Shown in pieces: positions 37,942 to 48,599 of a stretch of 64,000 nt of DNA; within the stretch, counting starts at the first letter, position 1, and each line of letters opens with the position of its first letter. This DNA is from Stenotrophomonas rhizophila (GTDB lineage: Bacteria > Pseudomonadota > Gammaproteobacteria > Xanthomonadales > Xanthomonadaceae). Where the stretch lies: positions 248,001 to 312,000 of the forward strand of contig NZ_RCDC01000006.1 in NCBI RefSeq assembly GCF_003651185.1. Reading direction: 5' to 3'. A model generated the notes under the pieces. That model saw only the letters and a list, made by a program, of their open reading frames with translations. It was not told where the DNA came from and searched no databases. A program made the position numbers and the translations under genes.

Positions 37942-40277
37942 CCCGTCGTGACCGTTCCCTGTTCCGCCCGGTGCGCGTGCCGCGTCCGTCCGCCGCAGCG
38001 GTGGCGTTCACCCTGACCCTGCTGTGTGGCGCGGTCTACGCGCAGGATCCTGCGGTTCCCGCAACGGCCACGCCCGTCGTTGCACCCGCCGATGCCGCCC
38101 CGGCAGTGCCCGTGCCGCCTGCCGCGCCAGCGGCTGGTTCGCGGCAGAGCCGCTCCACGCTCAAGCAGCTCGGCATCGATTACGAGATCACCCTGCGCGG
38201 CATCCAGGGCACCGCTGGCGTGCCGTTCTCGGTGCGCAACGACCAGGTGGTCGATCGCGCCTCGCTGCATCTGAAATACAGCTATTCACCGGCGCTGTTG
38301 CCGGATCTGTCGCACCTGAAGGTCACCGTCAACGACGTCACCGTGGCGACGTTGCCCACGCCGGTCGAGCAGGCCGGGCGGATGATCGAGCGCGACATCG
38401 ATATCGATCCGCGCATGATCATCGATTACAACCGCATCAACCTGCAGTTGATCGGCCACTACACCCGCGAATGCGAGGATCCGGACCACACCAGCCTGTG
38501 GGCCAACATCGACGCCGGCAGCTATCTGGAACTGGGCTGGGCGCCACTGCAGCTGACCAATGATCTGTCGCTGCTGCCGGTGCCGTTCTTCGATGCCCGT
38601 GACACCAACCGGCTTGAACTGCCGTTCGTGTTCACTGGTCAGCCGGGGCAGGGGCTGCTGCAGTCGGCCGGTATCGTCTCTTCGTGGTTCGGCGCGCTGG
38701 CCGGCTATCGCGGTGCGCTGTTCCCGGCCTCGATCGATACCGTGCCGCTGGAAGGCAATGCGGTGGTCGTGGCCACCCCGCGCAACCCGCCGGCCGGCCT
38801 GGTGCTGCCCGACATCAGCGGGCCGACCCTGGCCGTGATCGCCAATCCGAACGATGCCAACGGCAAGTTGTTGCTGGTGCTCGGCCGCGATGACGGTGAG
38901 CTGCGCATCGCGGCCACCGCGCTGACCCTGGGCACGCCGTTGTCCGGACCGACCGCCAGCATCGGCGATTTCAAGGAGATCGCGCCGCGCAAGCCGTACG
39001 ACGCGCCAAAGTGGGTGCCCAGCGATCGCCCGGTGCGAGTCTCCGAACTGGTCCAGCAGACCAGCGAGTTGAATGTGGTCGGTTACCACCCGGACCTGAT
39101 CCGGATCGGCCTGCAGCTGCCGCCGGATCTGTTCACGTGGCGCCGTGATGGCATCCCGCTGGATCTGCGCTACCGCTACACGCTGCCGGAAGGCGCGAAC
39201 AAGTCGGCGCTTAACATCAGCATCAACGATGCTTTCGTCACCACGCTGCCCTTGAACGGCCGCCCCGCACCGCGCTCGGTGTCGGAGATGCTGTGGAACA
39301 AGATGAAGGCACCGGGCGTGATGCCGATCCAGCAGAAGGTGATGCTGCCGACCGGCCCGTTCTCGTCCAACAGCCAGCTGCGCTTCCACTTCTTCTTTGA
39401 TCGCCCGCAGGCGGCCGAATGCAAGAACACCTTCCCGGATGTGTCCGCGGCGATCGACGGCGACACCAGCATCGATCTGAGCGGCTTCGACCATTACATG
39501 GCGATGCCCAACCTGGCCGCCTTCGGAAATGCCGGTTATCCGTTCACGCGTCTGGCCGATCTTTCCGAGACCGTGCTGGTGCTGCCCAACAACCCCAACG
39601 CCGATGACGTCGGCAATGTGCTGACCCTGCTCGGCCGCATGGGGGCCTCGACCGGTTACCCGGCGCTGCGCAACCGCATCATCGCTGCCGGCCAGGTAGG
39701 CGAGCACGCCGACCAGGATCTGGTGGTGCTGGGGTCGCGTCGCAGCCAGCCGCTGTTCGGCGAGTGGGCCGCGCACCTGCCGATCGGCGAGGCGGGGCAG
39801 TCGCGCCGTTTCCAGCTGTCGGACTGGGTGTTCGAGCGGATGCCCTCGTTCCTGTCGCCGGATGCGCGCCGCACCGATCTGCCGACCACCGCCGAAGTGT
39901 CGGTGCGTCCGGACGCTGGCGATGTCGTGCTGATGGGCTTTGAGTCGCCCCTGCGCAAGGGGCGCAGCGTGATCGCGGTGATGGCCGATGATCCGGCGCA
40001 GGTCAACCGCCTGTTCGAGGCGTGGTTCGACCCGGACCGTCTGCGTGACTTCCAGGGCAGCGTGGTGCTGCTGCAGAAGGACAAAGTGCGCAGCCTGGCC
40101 GGCAACCAGACGTATTACGTCGGCCACCTGCCGCCGCTGACCTGGCTGCGCTGGTACTTCTCGCAGAGTCCGCTGCTGTTGGCTGGCTTCGTCGGTCTGG
40201 CCTGCCTGCTGTTGGCCCTGATCGCGCGCTGGCTGCTCAAGCGCAACGCCAAGTCCCGCATCGGGCTGTCAGGCTGA
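37938..40277 (+). CDS. bcsB: Cellulose synthase periplasmic subunit BcsB
   Basis: A 779-residue periplasmic protein anchored by one C-terminal membrane helix (LLLAGFVGLACLLLALIARWLL). The N-terminal signal (AAVAFTLTLLCGAVYAQ) is followed by a Pro/Ala linker and two carbohydrate-binding/flavodoxin-like repeats: LGIDYEITLRGIQGTAGVPFSVRNDQVV, RMIIDYNRINLQLIGHYTRECEDP, and later QLRFHFFFDRPQAAECKNTF. It forms the core synthase with BcsA and guides the glucan across the periplasm. ATGA overlap with bcsA shows coupling. Confidence 0.96.
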   Translation: MTRRDRSLFRPVRVPRPSAAAVAFTLTLLCGAVYAQDPAVPATATPVVAPADAAPAVPVPPAAPAAGSRQSRSTLKQLGIDYEITLRGIQGTAGVPFSVRNDQVVDRASLHLKYSYSPALLPDLSHLKVTVNDVTVATLPTPVEQAGRMIERDIDIDPRMIIDYNRINLQLIGHYTRECEDPDHTSLWANIDAGSYLELGWAPLQLTNDLSLLPVPFFDARDTNRLELPFVFTGQPGQGLLQSAGIVSSWFGALAGYRGALFPASIDTVPLEGNAVVVATPRNPPAGLVLPDISGPTLAVIANPNDANGKLLLVLGRDDGELRIAATALTLGTPLSGPTASIGDFKEIAPRKPYDAPKWVPSDRPVRVSELVQQTSELNVVGYHPDLIRIGLQLPPDLFTWRRDGIPLDLRYRYTLPEGANKSALNISINDAFVTTLPLNGRPAPRSVSEMLWNKMKAPGVMPIQQKVMLPTGPFSSNSQLRFHFFFDRPQAAECKNTFPDVSAAIDGDTSIDLSGFDHYMAMPNLAAFGNAGYPFTRLADLSETVLVLPNNPNADDVGNVLTLLGRMGASTGYPALRNRIIAAGQVGEHADQDLVVLGSRRSQPLFGEWAAHLPIGEAGQSRRFQLSDWVFERMPSFLSPDARRTDLPTTAEVSVRPDAGDVVLMGFESPLRKGRSVIAVMADDPAQVNRLFEAWFDPDRLRDFQGSVVLLQKDKVRSLAGNQTYYVGHLPPLTWLRWYFSQSPLLLAGFVGLACLLLALIARWLLKRNAKSRIGLSG

Positions 40278-40279
40278 GC

Positions 40280-41440
40280 ATGCGCGACACGTCCGTCCCC
40301 GCGCCGGCGCTCGCGCGCCGCCGCTTTCTGCAGGCACTCGCGGCAGCCGGTGCTGCCGCCGCGTTGCCGCTGGACGCATGGGCGCAGGCCTGTGGCACGC
40401 CGTGGCGTGAGTGGCGCACGTTCGTGGATCGGCACATCGAGCCCGACGGGCGCGTGGTCGATCACCTCAACACGGACCTGCGCAGCACCTCCGAATCGCA
40501 GTCCTACGGGTTGTTCTTCGCGCTGGTCGACAACGATCCGGTGCTGTTCGACCGCATTCTGGCCTGGACCCGCCGCCACCTCTGCCGCGGCCGCGCCGAT
40601 CTCAATCTGCCGGCGTGGCTGTGGGGCCGGGCCGCCGACGGCCAGTTCCGCGTGCTCGACCCCAACACCGCCTCCGATGGCGAGTTGTGGATCGCTTATG
40701 CGCTGCTTGAAGCCGGCCGCCTGTGGAAGCGCCCGGGCCTGGTCGAGGCCGGGCGCCAGACGCTCGCGCTGATGCGCACGGCCGAAATCGTCGAGCTGCC
40801 CGGATTCGGGCCGATGCTGCTGCCCGGCAACCGCGGCTTCGTGCAGGCCGACCGCTGGACGCTCAACCCCAGTTACCTGCCGCTGTTCGTGCTGCGCCGC
40901 TTCGCCGCCGTCGATGCACGCGGCCCGTGGGCGCGGCTGGCCGAGCGCAGCGTGGCGATGACCCGCGCCAGCGCCCCGGTCGGGTTCGCGCCGGACTGGA
41001 TTGCCTGGAACGGCAAGGCCTTCGTGGTCGACGCCGGCAAGGGCGCGCTCGGCAGCTACGATGCCATCCGCTGCTATCTCTGGGCCGGGATGACCGACCC
41101 GGCCGATCCGCTGCGGCGCAGCTTGCTTGATGGCCTGTCCGGCCCGCTGTCGATGCTGCGCGCGCAGACCGGCTTTGCCGAGAAGATCGACACGCGTCTG
41201 GGGGTCGGCACCGGCGCACCCTCGCCGGGCTTTGCCGCCGCACTGCTGCCGTATCTCAGTGCGCTTGGCCAGCCTGCACTGGCCAAGGCACAGCTGGCGC
41301 GGATCCCGGCCGGCACCCTCAACTATTACGATCGTGCCCTGGTGCTGTTCGGCAAGGGCTGGATGGATCGCCGCTACCGTTTTTCTGCCGATGGGCGACT
41401 GCTGCCCGCGTGGAGTTCGCCATGTTCCGCAAGACCCTGA
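40280..41440 (+). CDS. bcsZ: Endo-1,4-beta-glucanase BcsZ (GH8), first copy
   Basis: A 386-residue periplasmic cellulase of glycoside hydrolase family 8 that trims or releases nascent cellulose. The N-terminus ARRRFLQALAAAGAAAALPLDAWA is a twin-arginine-like signal with cleavage near AWA-Q. The catalytic acid lies in RSTSESQSYGLFFALVDND (Glu72) and the base in GSYDAIRCYLWAG (Asp261). Further BcsZ motifs are LPAWLWGR, NPSYLPLFVLRRFA and FAPDWIAWNG. It starts 2 bp after bcsB, and its end overlaps bcsC by 19 bp. A second, lipobox-bearing copy follows bcsC. Confidence 0.95.
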   Translation: MRDTSVPAPALARRRFLQALAAAGAAAALPLDAWAQACGTPWREWRTFVDRHIEPDGRVVDHLNTDLRSTSESQSYGLFFALVDNDPVLFDRILAWTRRHLCRGRADLNLPAWLWGRAADGQFRVLDPNTASDGELWIAYALLEAGRLWKRPGLVEAGRQTLALMRTAEIVELPGFGPMLLPGNRGFVQADRWTLNPSYLPLFVLRRFAAVDARGPWARLAERSVAMTRASAPVGFAPDWIAWNGKAFVVDAGKGALGSYDAIRCYLWAGMTDPADPLRRSLLDGLSGPLSMLRAQTGFAEKIDTRLGVGTGAPSPGFAAALLPYLSALGQPALAKAQLARIPAGTLNYYDRALVLFGKGWMDRRYRFSADGRLLPAWSSPCSARP

Positions 41441-44400
41441 CCCCCCTTTGCCTGGTTGGCCTGTGCGTGTTGACCGTGCCGGCCTTCGCGCAGAACGCGT
41501 CCTCGACGCAGCAGCTGGTCAGCCAGGGCAATTACTGGCAGGACCAGGGCCGTGAAGATCTGGCGGCCGATGCCTGGCGCAAGTTGCTGGCGACCGATCC
41601 CAACCAGGCCGACGCACTGCTCGGCCTGGGCCTGATCGACCTCAACCAGGGCCGCCGTGCCGAGGCACAGAAGCGGCTGCAGCAGCTGCAGGCACGCCAC
41701 CCGTCCTCGGCGCAGACCACGCGCCTGCGCATGGCGCTTGGTGGCGGCGGCGGTGGCAACCAGCTGCAGACCGCGCGCCGTGCGGCGGCGGCCGGTCGAT
41801 ACGTCGAGGCGGTACGCGCCTATGACGAGGCCTTCGGTGCGGGCGGCCCGCCCAACGATCTGGCGCTGGAGTACTACCAGGTGCTGGCCGGTACGCCGGA
41901 AGGCTGGACCCGCGCGCGCGATGGCTTGCGCCGTATCGCCACCGGCAACAACAACCCGGCCAAGCTCGCACTGGCCCAGGTGCTGACCTACCGCGAGCCG
42001 ACCCGCCGCGAGGGCATCGCCCAGCTGCGTACGCTCAGCCAGGCCACCGACACCGCCGGCCCCGCGCGTGCGGCCTGGCGCCAGGCGCTGCTGTGGCTCA
42101 ACGCCACCGCCGCCGATGCCGGGCTGTACCAGGCCTTCCTGGACGTGGTGCCGAATGATCGTGAAGTGGCGGCCAAGCAGGCGCAGCTGCGCGAGCAGGC
42201 CGTGGCCAACCGTCCCGTGCCGCAGGATCCGAACCAGCGCCTGCTCGGCGAGGGCTTCCGCGCGCTGGACGGCAACAATCTGGCGCAGGCCGAAGCGCGC
42301 TTTGCGCAGGTACTGCGCGCGCGGCCGCGCGATGCCGAGGCACTCGGCGGTCTGGGTTCGGTACGTCTGCGCCAGGAACGTTTCGGCGAAGCCAATGAAC
42401 TGCTGCGCCCGGCGGCTGCGATCAACGGCAAGTGGCGCAGCGCGGCCGATGCCGCGCGCTACTGGCTGACCCTGCAGGAGGTGCGTCGCCAGCCCAGCGG
42501 CGATGCCATCGCCCGTGTGCAGCAGGTCATCGCGCTGCAGCCCAAGGAGCCCGCCGGCTACGTCGCGCTGGCCGACCTGCAGAGCGGCAGCGATCCGGCC
42601 GCGGCAGAACGCAGCTACCGCAAGGCACTGGAACTGGATGCCGGCAACGCCGGTGCGCTGCAGGGCCTGGTCGGCCTGCTCGGCCGTCTCGGCCGCGCCG
42701 ATGAAGCGGCCGCGTTGTTCGACCGGCTGACCCCGGCCCAGCAGGAAAGCGCCGGTGGCCAGTCCGTGCTGCGTGCCAACCTCGCCCGCGCGCGCGCGCA
42801 GCAGGCGCTGGCCGAGGGCAGCATCGAGATGGCGCAGATCGAATTGGAAGACGCGCTGCTGGTGCAGCCGCGCGATCCGTGGCTGCGGCTGGAATTGGCG
42901 CGGCTGTATACGCGCGCGGGCCGTCCGGATCAGGCCAACGGTGTGATCGAAGGGCTGCGCGCGCTGGACGACAGCTCGGCAACGTCGCTGTATGCGCAGG
43001 CCCTGTTCGCCCAGGAAAGCAGTGATTGGCCGCGGGCCTATGCGCTGCTCGAACGCATTCCCACCGCCTCGCGGGATTCTGAAATGACTGCGCTGCATGA
43101 CACCGCGTGGGTGCAGGTGCAGGCCGCCCAGGCGCGCTCGCTCATGCAGCGCCAGCGCAGTGGCGAAGCGCAGCTGTTGCTGGCCCGCGCCGAAGCCGCA
43201 CTCGGCGACCGGGTCAAGAATCCGTCCATCGTGGCCGCGTTGGCCGGTGCCTACGCCGACATCGGCAGCCAGCAGCGCGCCCTCGTGCTCGCGCAGCGCC
43301 TGATCGAAGGCGGTTCGCCCAGCGTCGACAATCGCCTGGAATATGCCTCGGTGCTGTTGCGCGCCGGTCGCGATGGCGAAGTCGCCGCGATCCTGCGCCA
43401 GCTCGCCGACGTGCCGCTCTCGGCGAGCCAGCAGACCCGCTTGAACGATCTGCGCAGCGGTTACGTGCTGCGCCAGGTCGATGCGCTGCGTGAGCTGGGC
43501 AATCTGGAAGGTGCATATGCGGTGCTGGCCCCGGCCTTGGCCGAGCGCCCGCAGGATCCGCGCAACATCGCTGCGCTGGCACGGCTGTACGCCGCCGCGG
43601 GCGACAACGGCCAGGCGCTGGCGCTGTATCAGCAGCAGCTGCAGTTGGCGCCGGGCGATCTGGATGCGATGGTCGCCGCTGCCGGCAGTGCCGCGGCGAT
43701 GCGCGACATGGACCTGGCCGAACAGTATCTGGAGCGCGCGCTGAAGCAGGCGCCGGAATCGCCGGATGTGTTGGCGGCCGCCGGCCGTGTGTACCGCGCG
43801 GCCGGCAAGAACCGCCGTGCTGAAAGCTACTTCCGCGCGTCGCTGGCGGCTGCCGCGAAGGGCAGTGGCCAGCTCGACAACGGCTACCCGCAGGCCAGCA
43901 CCGCGATGCTGGCAGGCGGTGGCAGCTTCAATCCCTTCGCTGGCCTCAACCGTGGCGGTGGCACCCGTACCGCAGCGCTGCGCGACGGGGGGCTGCCATT
44001 GCCGGCCGCGACTGCCCGTCTGGCTGCCGAACCGCTGCCGATGGACGCCGGTCCGGCGATGGGCATGAGTCTGGGCCCGGCAAGCGTCACCCCGGTGATC
44101 GATGCCGATGGCCTGCCGGAGCCGGTCATGGCCACGGCCGCGGCCAGCGGCGGCGTCGGCCTGCCGTTGCCGGTGCCCGGCTCGCGCCAGGTGCCCGGCC
44201 AGGCGAGTGCGCCGCGCGCCTCGCGCAACACCGCGCTTGGCCCGCTGCCGCCGGCCACCACCGGCAACGGCGTGCTCGATGAACTGCGCGCGCTCAAGGC
44301 CGAGAACAGCAGCAGCCTGGCCGTGGGCGCGGCGTATCGCACCCGCGCCGGCGAAGCCGGCATGGGCCAGCTCGATGACCTGCAGGTGCCGCTGGAAGGG

Positions 44401-45903
44401 CAGTTCGCGGTCGGCGACGGCAAGCTCAAGGTGGCCATCACCCCGACCGTGCTCGATGCCGGTCGCCCGGATCCCGAGTACACCAGTGCCAGCCGTTTCG
44501 GCGGTGGCCCGCAGGCGGCTCTGGCCGGCGCACTGGCGGCTGATCGCACGCCGGTCGATGATCTGGTCGGCTCGTCGCTCTACCAGACCCTGCTGACCCG
44601 TGGCGAGAGCAACGCGACCCGCAATCTGATCTACGACCGAGCACTGGACAACGGCCGTTACCAGGAACTGTTCAACCAGACCGATGGCTCGCTGACGCAG
44701 GCCGAACGTGCGGCTGCCGCGCGTGCGCTGCTGTTCGCCGATCCGCTGCCCAGCTACATCCTCAGCCGCGATCTGGCCAATACGCCGATCAGCGATATCG
44801 CCACGCAGGTGTTGGGCAATGCCGGCCTGGTGCGCGGGCTGAGCGCGGCCGAGCAGGCCCAGCTCAAGACCCTGTCCCAGGGCGGCGGCGGTTCGCAGAC
44901 CCCGCAGGCCTTCCAGGACACGCTCTATGCGATGGTGGCCAATGCCGCCGGTGCGCGCCGCATGAGCTCCCAGGATGCCAGCGGTGCCGGCGTCTCGGTC
45001 GGCTACGAGCGCGGTGGCTTCCGCGCCGATGTCGGCAGCACCCCGCTCGGCTTCGATGACACCCAGATCGTCGGTGGCATCGGCTACCGCGGCCAGATCG
45101 GCGATGCGCTGACCTGGTCCGGCGAAGCCTCGCGCCGCGCCGTGACCGACAGCCTGCTGTCGTTCGCTGGGGTGGAAGACGGGCGCAACGGGCTGCGCTG
45201 GGGCGGGGTGACCGCCAGCGGCGCCAAGCTCGCCGCGACCGTCGACAACGGTCAGTTGGGCGGCTACGCCAGTGCGTCGTGGCACCGCCTGGAAGGCGAG
45301 AACGTGGCCGACAACGATCGCCAGGAAGTCGGCGTGGGCGTGTACGTACACGCGCTGGAAACCGACAACCAATCGCTGACCGCCGGCCTGAACCTGACCG
45401 CGATGCAGTACGACCGCAACCTCAGCGGCTTCACCTACGGCCACGGCGGCTACTTCAGCCCGCAGCGTTATGTGGATGTCGGCTTCCCGGTGCACTGGAA
45501 CGGCCGCACCGCCAGCGGCCGCGTGGCCTGGCAGCTGGATACCAGCGTCGGCGTGCAGCACTTCAAGGAAGAGGCGGCGCCTTACTTCCCGACCGATCCG
45601 GCGATGCAGCAGGCCGCCTACGATGCCGCCTCGATGGCCGCGCTGCTGGGCCTGACCACCGAGTATGTCGATCCGGTCTACACCGGCCAGACCAAGACCG
45701 GTGTGTCCTACAACCTCAGCGCTGCGGCCGAATGGCAGCTGTCCTCGCAGCTGTTCCTGGGCGGGCGCATGGAGTTCAACAACGCGCGTGACTACCGGCA
45801 GTTCGGCACCAGCCTGTACCTGCGCTTCCTGCTCGACCGCCTCGGCGCCGGGCTGGGCAAGCAGCCGCAGCCGCTGCGCTCGCCGTACGCGTCGGGTGAA
45901 TGA
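41422..45903 (+). CDS. bcsC: Cellulose export outer-membrane protein BcsC
   Basis: A 1493-residue protein with a signal (KTLTPLCLVGLCVLTVPAFAQ), a long periplasmic superhelix of about 19 TPR repeats (about 30-830, e.g. NYWQDQGREDLAADAWRKLL and ALALYQQQLQLAPGDLDAM), a Gly/Ala/Pro-rich linker, and a C-terminal BCSC_C beta-barrel (about 1130-1480: VSVGYERGGFRADVGSTPLGF, VGGIGYRGQIGDALTWSGEASRR, FLGGRMEFNNARDYRQFGTSLYLRF). It forms the exit pore for cellulose. I favour the ATG at 41422 (MFRKTLTP); an ATG four codons upstream is possible. It overlaps bcsZ. Confidence 0.95.
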   Translation: MFRKTLTPLCLVGLCVLTVPAFAQNASSTQQLVSQGNYWQDQGREDLAADAWRKLLATDPNQADALLGLGLIDLNQGRRAEAQKRLQQLQARHPSSAQTTRLRMALGGGGGGNQLQTARRAAAAGRYVEAVRAYDEAFGAGGPPNDLALEYYQVLAGTPEGWTRARDGLRRIATGNNNPAKLALAQVLTYREPTRREGIAQLRTLSQATDTAGPARAAWRQALLWLNATAADAGLYQAFLDVVPNDREVAAKQAQLREQAVANRPVPQDPNQRLLGEGFRALDGNNLAQAEARFAQVLRARPRDAEALGGLGSVRLRQERFGEANELLRPAAAINGKWRSAADAARYWLTLQEVRRQPSGDAIARVQQVIALQPKEPAGYVALADLQSGSDPAAAERSYRKALELDAGNAGALQGLVGLLGRLGRADEAAALFDRLTPAQQESAGGQSVLRANLARARAQQALAEGSIEMAQIELEDALLVQPRDPWLRLELARLYTRAGRPDQANGVIEGLRALDDSSATSLYAQALFAQESSDWPRAYALLERIPTASRDSEMTALHDTAWVQVQAAQARSLMQRQRSGEAQLLLARAEAALGDRVKNPSIVAALAGAYADIGSQQRALVLAQRLIEGGSPSVDNRLEYASVLLRAGRDGEVAAILRQLADVPLSASQQTRLNDLRSGYVLRQVDALRELGNLEGAYAVLAPALAERPQDPRNIAALARLYAAAGDNGQALALYQQQLQLAPGDLDAMVAAAGSAAAMRDMDLAEQYLERALKQAPESPDVLAAAGRVYRAAGKNRRAESYFRASLAAAAKGSGQLDNGYPQASTAMLAGGGSFNPFAGLNRGGGTRTAALRDGGLPLPAATARLAAEPLPMDAGPAMGMSLGPASVTPVIDADGLPEPVMATAAASGGVGLPLPVPGSRQVPGQASAPRASRNTALGPLPPATTGNGVLDELRALKAENSSSLAVGAAYRTRAGEAGMGQLDDLQVPLEGQFAVGDGKLKVAITPTVLDAGRPDPEYTSASRFGGGPQAALAGALAADRTPVDDLVGSSLYQTLLTRGESNATRNLIYDRALDNGRYQELFNQTDGSLTQAERAAAARALLFADPLPSYILSRDLANTPISDIATQVLGNAGLVRGLSAAEQAQLKTLSQGGGGSQTPQAFQDTLYAMVANAAGARRMSSQDASGAGVSVGYERGGFRADVGSTPLGFDDTQIVGGIGYRGQIGDALTWSGEASRRAVTDSLLSFAGVEDGRNGLRWGGVTASGAKLAATVDNGQLGGYASASWHRLEGENVADNDRQEVGVGVYVHALETDNQSLTAGLNLTAMQYDRNLSGFTYGHGGYFSPQRYVDVGFPVHWNGRTASGRVAWQLDTSVGVQHFKEEAAPYFPTDPAMQQAAYDAASMAALLGLTTEYVDPVYTGQTKTGVSYNLSAAAEWQLSSQLFLGGRMEFNNARDYRQFGTSLYLRFLLDRLGAGLGKQPQPLRSPYASGE

Positions 45904-46003
45904 TCGCCGTCATGCGCTGATGACCGGCCCGCTGCCAGGCTTTACCTGGCCGCGGGTGTCCCGCAGGCTTGGCCCGTTCCTGCTGCGAAGAGGCTGATGT
46001 CCC

Positions 46004-47152
46004 GTGACTGATTCCCCATCGTTCCACCCGATGCGCCGCCGCCTGCTGCAGGCGCTGGCCGTGACCCCGTTGTTGGCGTGTTCTGCCAACGGTCCAGCGC
46101 GTGGCCCCGGCCCGTGGACGGCGTGGCAGGTGATGCGCGCCTCCAGCGTGACCCCGGACGGCCGCATGGTCGACCACAACAACGCCGACCAGCGCTCGAC
46201 CTCTGAAGGCCAGTCCTACGCGCTGTTCTTCGCGCTGGTGGACAACGATCAGCCGCTGTTCGACCGCATCCTGCGCTGGACCGAGGACAACCTCGCCGGC
46301 GGCAGCATGGCCCAGCGCCTGCCGGCTTGGCTGTGGGGGCGCGATGCCGCCGCCAGCGCCTGGAAGGTGCTGGACGACAACCCGGCCAGCGACTCGGACG
46401 TGTGGCTGGCCTACACCCTGCACGAAGCGGCCCGGTTGTGGAAACGGCCCGCACTGCGGCAGACCGCCGAGGCGATGCTGGCCGCGATCCTGGCCCAGGA
46501 AGTGGTGAATGTGCCGGGCCTGGGCACGATGCTGATGCCGGGGCCGAACGGGTTTGCGACCGAAGATACCTGGCGCTTCAATCCCAGCTACGTACCGTTG
46601 CCGCTGCTGCGCCGGTTCGCCGCACTGGACCCGACCGGGCCGTGGACCACCGTGATCGGCAACAGCATGCGTCTGTTGCGCGACACCGCACCGCACGGCT
46701 TCGCGCCGGACTGGACCGCATGGCGCGACGGCAGCTTCATCGCCGATCCGGACAAGGGCCCGCTCGGCAGTTATGACGCGATCCGCTGTTACCTGTGGGC
46801 GGGCATGACCGCGGTCAACGATCCCAGCTTCCGCCCGGTGCTGGAGGCGCTGCATGGTCCGCTGACGGTGTTGCGCGACGGCCAGCCGATACCCGAGAAG
46901 GTCAACACACTCACCGGCGCGCGCGAGGGCACCGGCAACTACGGTTTCGAAGCGGCGTTGGTGCCGTACCTGCAGGTGCAGGGTGAAACGGATCGTGCGA
47001 AGGCACTGGCCGCGGCGCTGCCGACGCCGGAACAGCAGCGTGCCGCGCCGCCGCGCTATTACGAGCAGGTGCTCAGCCTGTTCGCCCTGGGCTGGTACGA
47101 AGGTCGCTATCGCTTCGCCGCCGACGGCCAATTGCGGCCGGCCTGGGCCTGA
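46004..47152 (+). CDS. bcsZ: Second BcsZ-type GH8 endoglucanase, predicted lipoprotein
   Basis: A 382-residue GH8 enzyme, clearly paralogous to the copy before bcsC: RSTSEGQSYALFFALVDND with Glu68, GSYDAIRCYLWAG with Asp258, LPAWLWGRD, NPSYVPLPLLRRFAALDPTGPW. The start is GTG at 46004 after GAAGAGG; an ATG nine codons on (46031) is possible. The signal differs from the first copy: MRRRLLQALAVTPLLAC carries both twin arginines and a lipobox (LLAC, Cys26), so the enzyme is probably membrane-anchored. It ends the operon 100 bp after bcsC and abuts a REP-like palindrome. Confidence 0.93.
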   Translation: MTDSPSFHPMRRRLLQALAVTPLLACSANGPARGPGPWTAWQVMRASSVTPDGRMVDHNNADQRSTSEGQSYALFFALVDNDQPLFDRILRWTEDNLAGGSMAQRLPAWLWGRDAAASAWKVLDDNPASDSDVWLAYTLHEAARLWKRPALRQTAEAMLAAILAQEVVNVPGLGTMLMPGPNGFATEDTWRFNPSYVPLPLLRRFAALDPTGPWTTVIGNSMRLLRDTAPHGFAPDWTAWRDGSFIADPDKGPLGSYDAIRCYLWAGMTAVNDPSFRPVLEALHGPLTVLRDGQPIPEKVNTLTGAREGTGNYGFEAALVPYLQVQGETDRAKALAAALPTPEQQRAAPPRYYEQVLSLFALGWYEGRYRFAADGQLRPAWA

Positions 47153-47158
47153 TCCGCC

Positions 47159-47183
47159 GCCTACCGACCGCGGGTCGGTAGGC
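47159..47183. repeat. REP/SMAG-like palindrome between convergent genes
   Basis: A perfect inverted repeat of 11 bp (GCCTACCGACC / GGTCGGTAGGC) with a GCG loop lies exactly between the ends of the second bcsZ and the leftward permease. Both arms contain GTAG/CTAC, as in the SMAG repeats described in Stenotrophomonas maltophilia. It may also act as a bidirectional terminator. Confidence 0.65.
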
Positions 47184-47189
47184 ACACCC

Positions 47190-48506
<1,317 letters not shown>

Positions 48507-48531
48507 GGTGGTTATCTCGCGACGATAAGGC

Positions 48532-48556
48532 GTCACGACCAACGGTCGTGACCTAC
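48532..48556 (-). repeat. REP/SMAG-like palindrome upstream of the permease
   Basis: On the reverse strand GTAG is followed by GTCACGACC, a GTT loop and GGTCGTGAC, the layout of a SMAG repeat: GTAG then a perfect hairpin. It lies 26 bp upstream of the permease start, within or next to its promoter region. Confidence 0.65.
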
Positions 48557-48564
48557 CGGAATGC

Positions 48565-48593
48565 AAACGGCCGCGCAGTGCGCGGCCGTTTTT
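48565..48593. terminator. Terminator-like stem-loop after ettA
   Basis: A 12-bp perfect stem (AAACGGCCGCGC / GCGCGGCCGTTT) with an AGT loop. The T run is longer on the plus strand (TTTTT), while ettA is read on the minus strand (TTT). It could still end ettA transcription. Confidence 0.55.
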
Positions 48594-48599
48594 CCTTTC

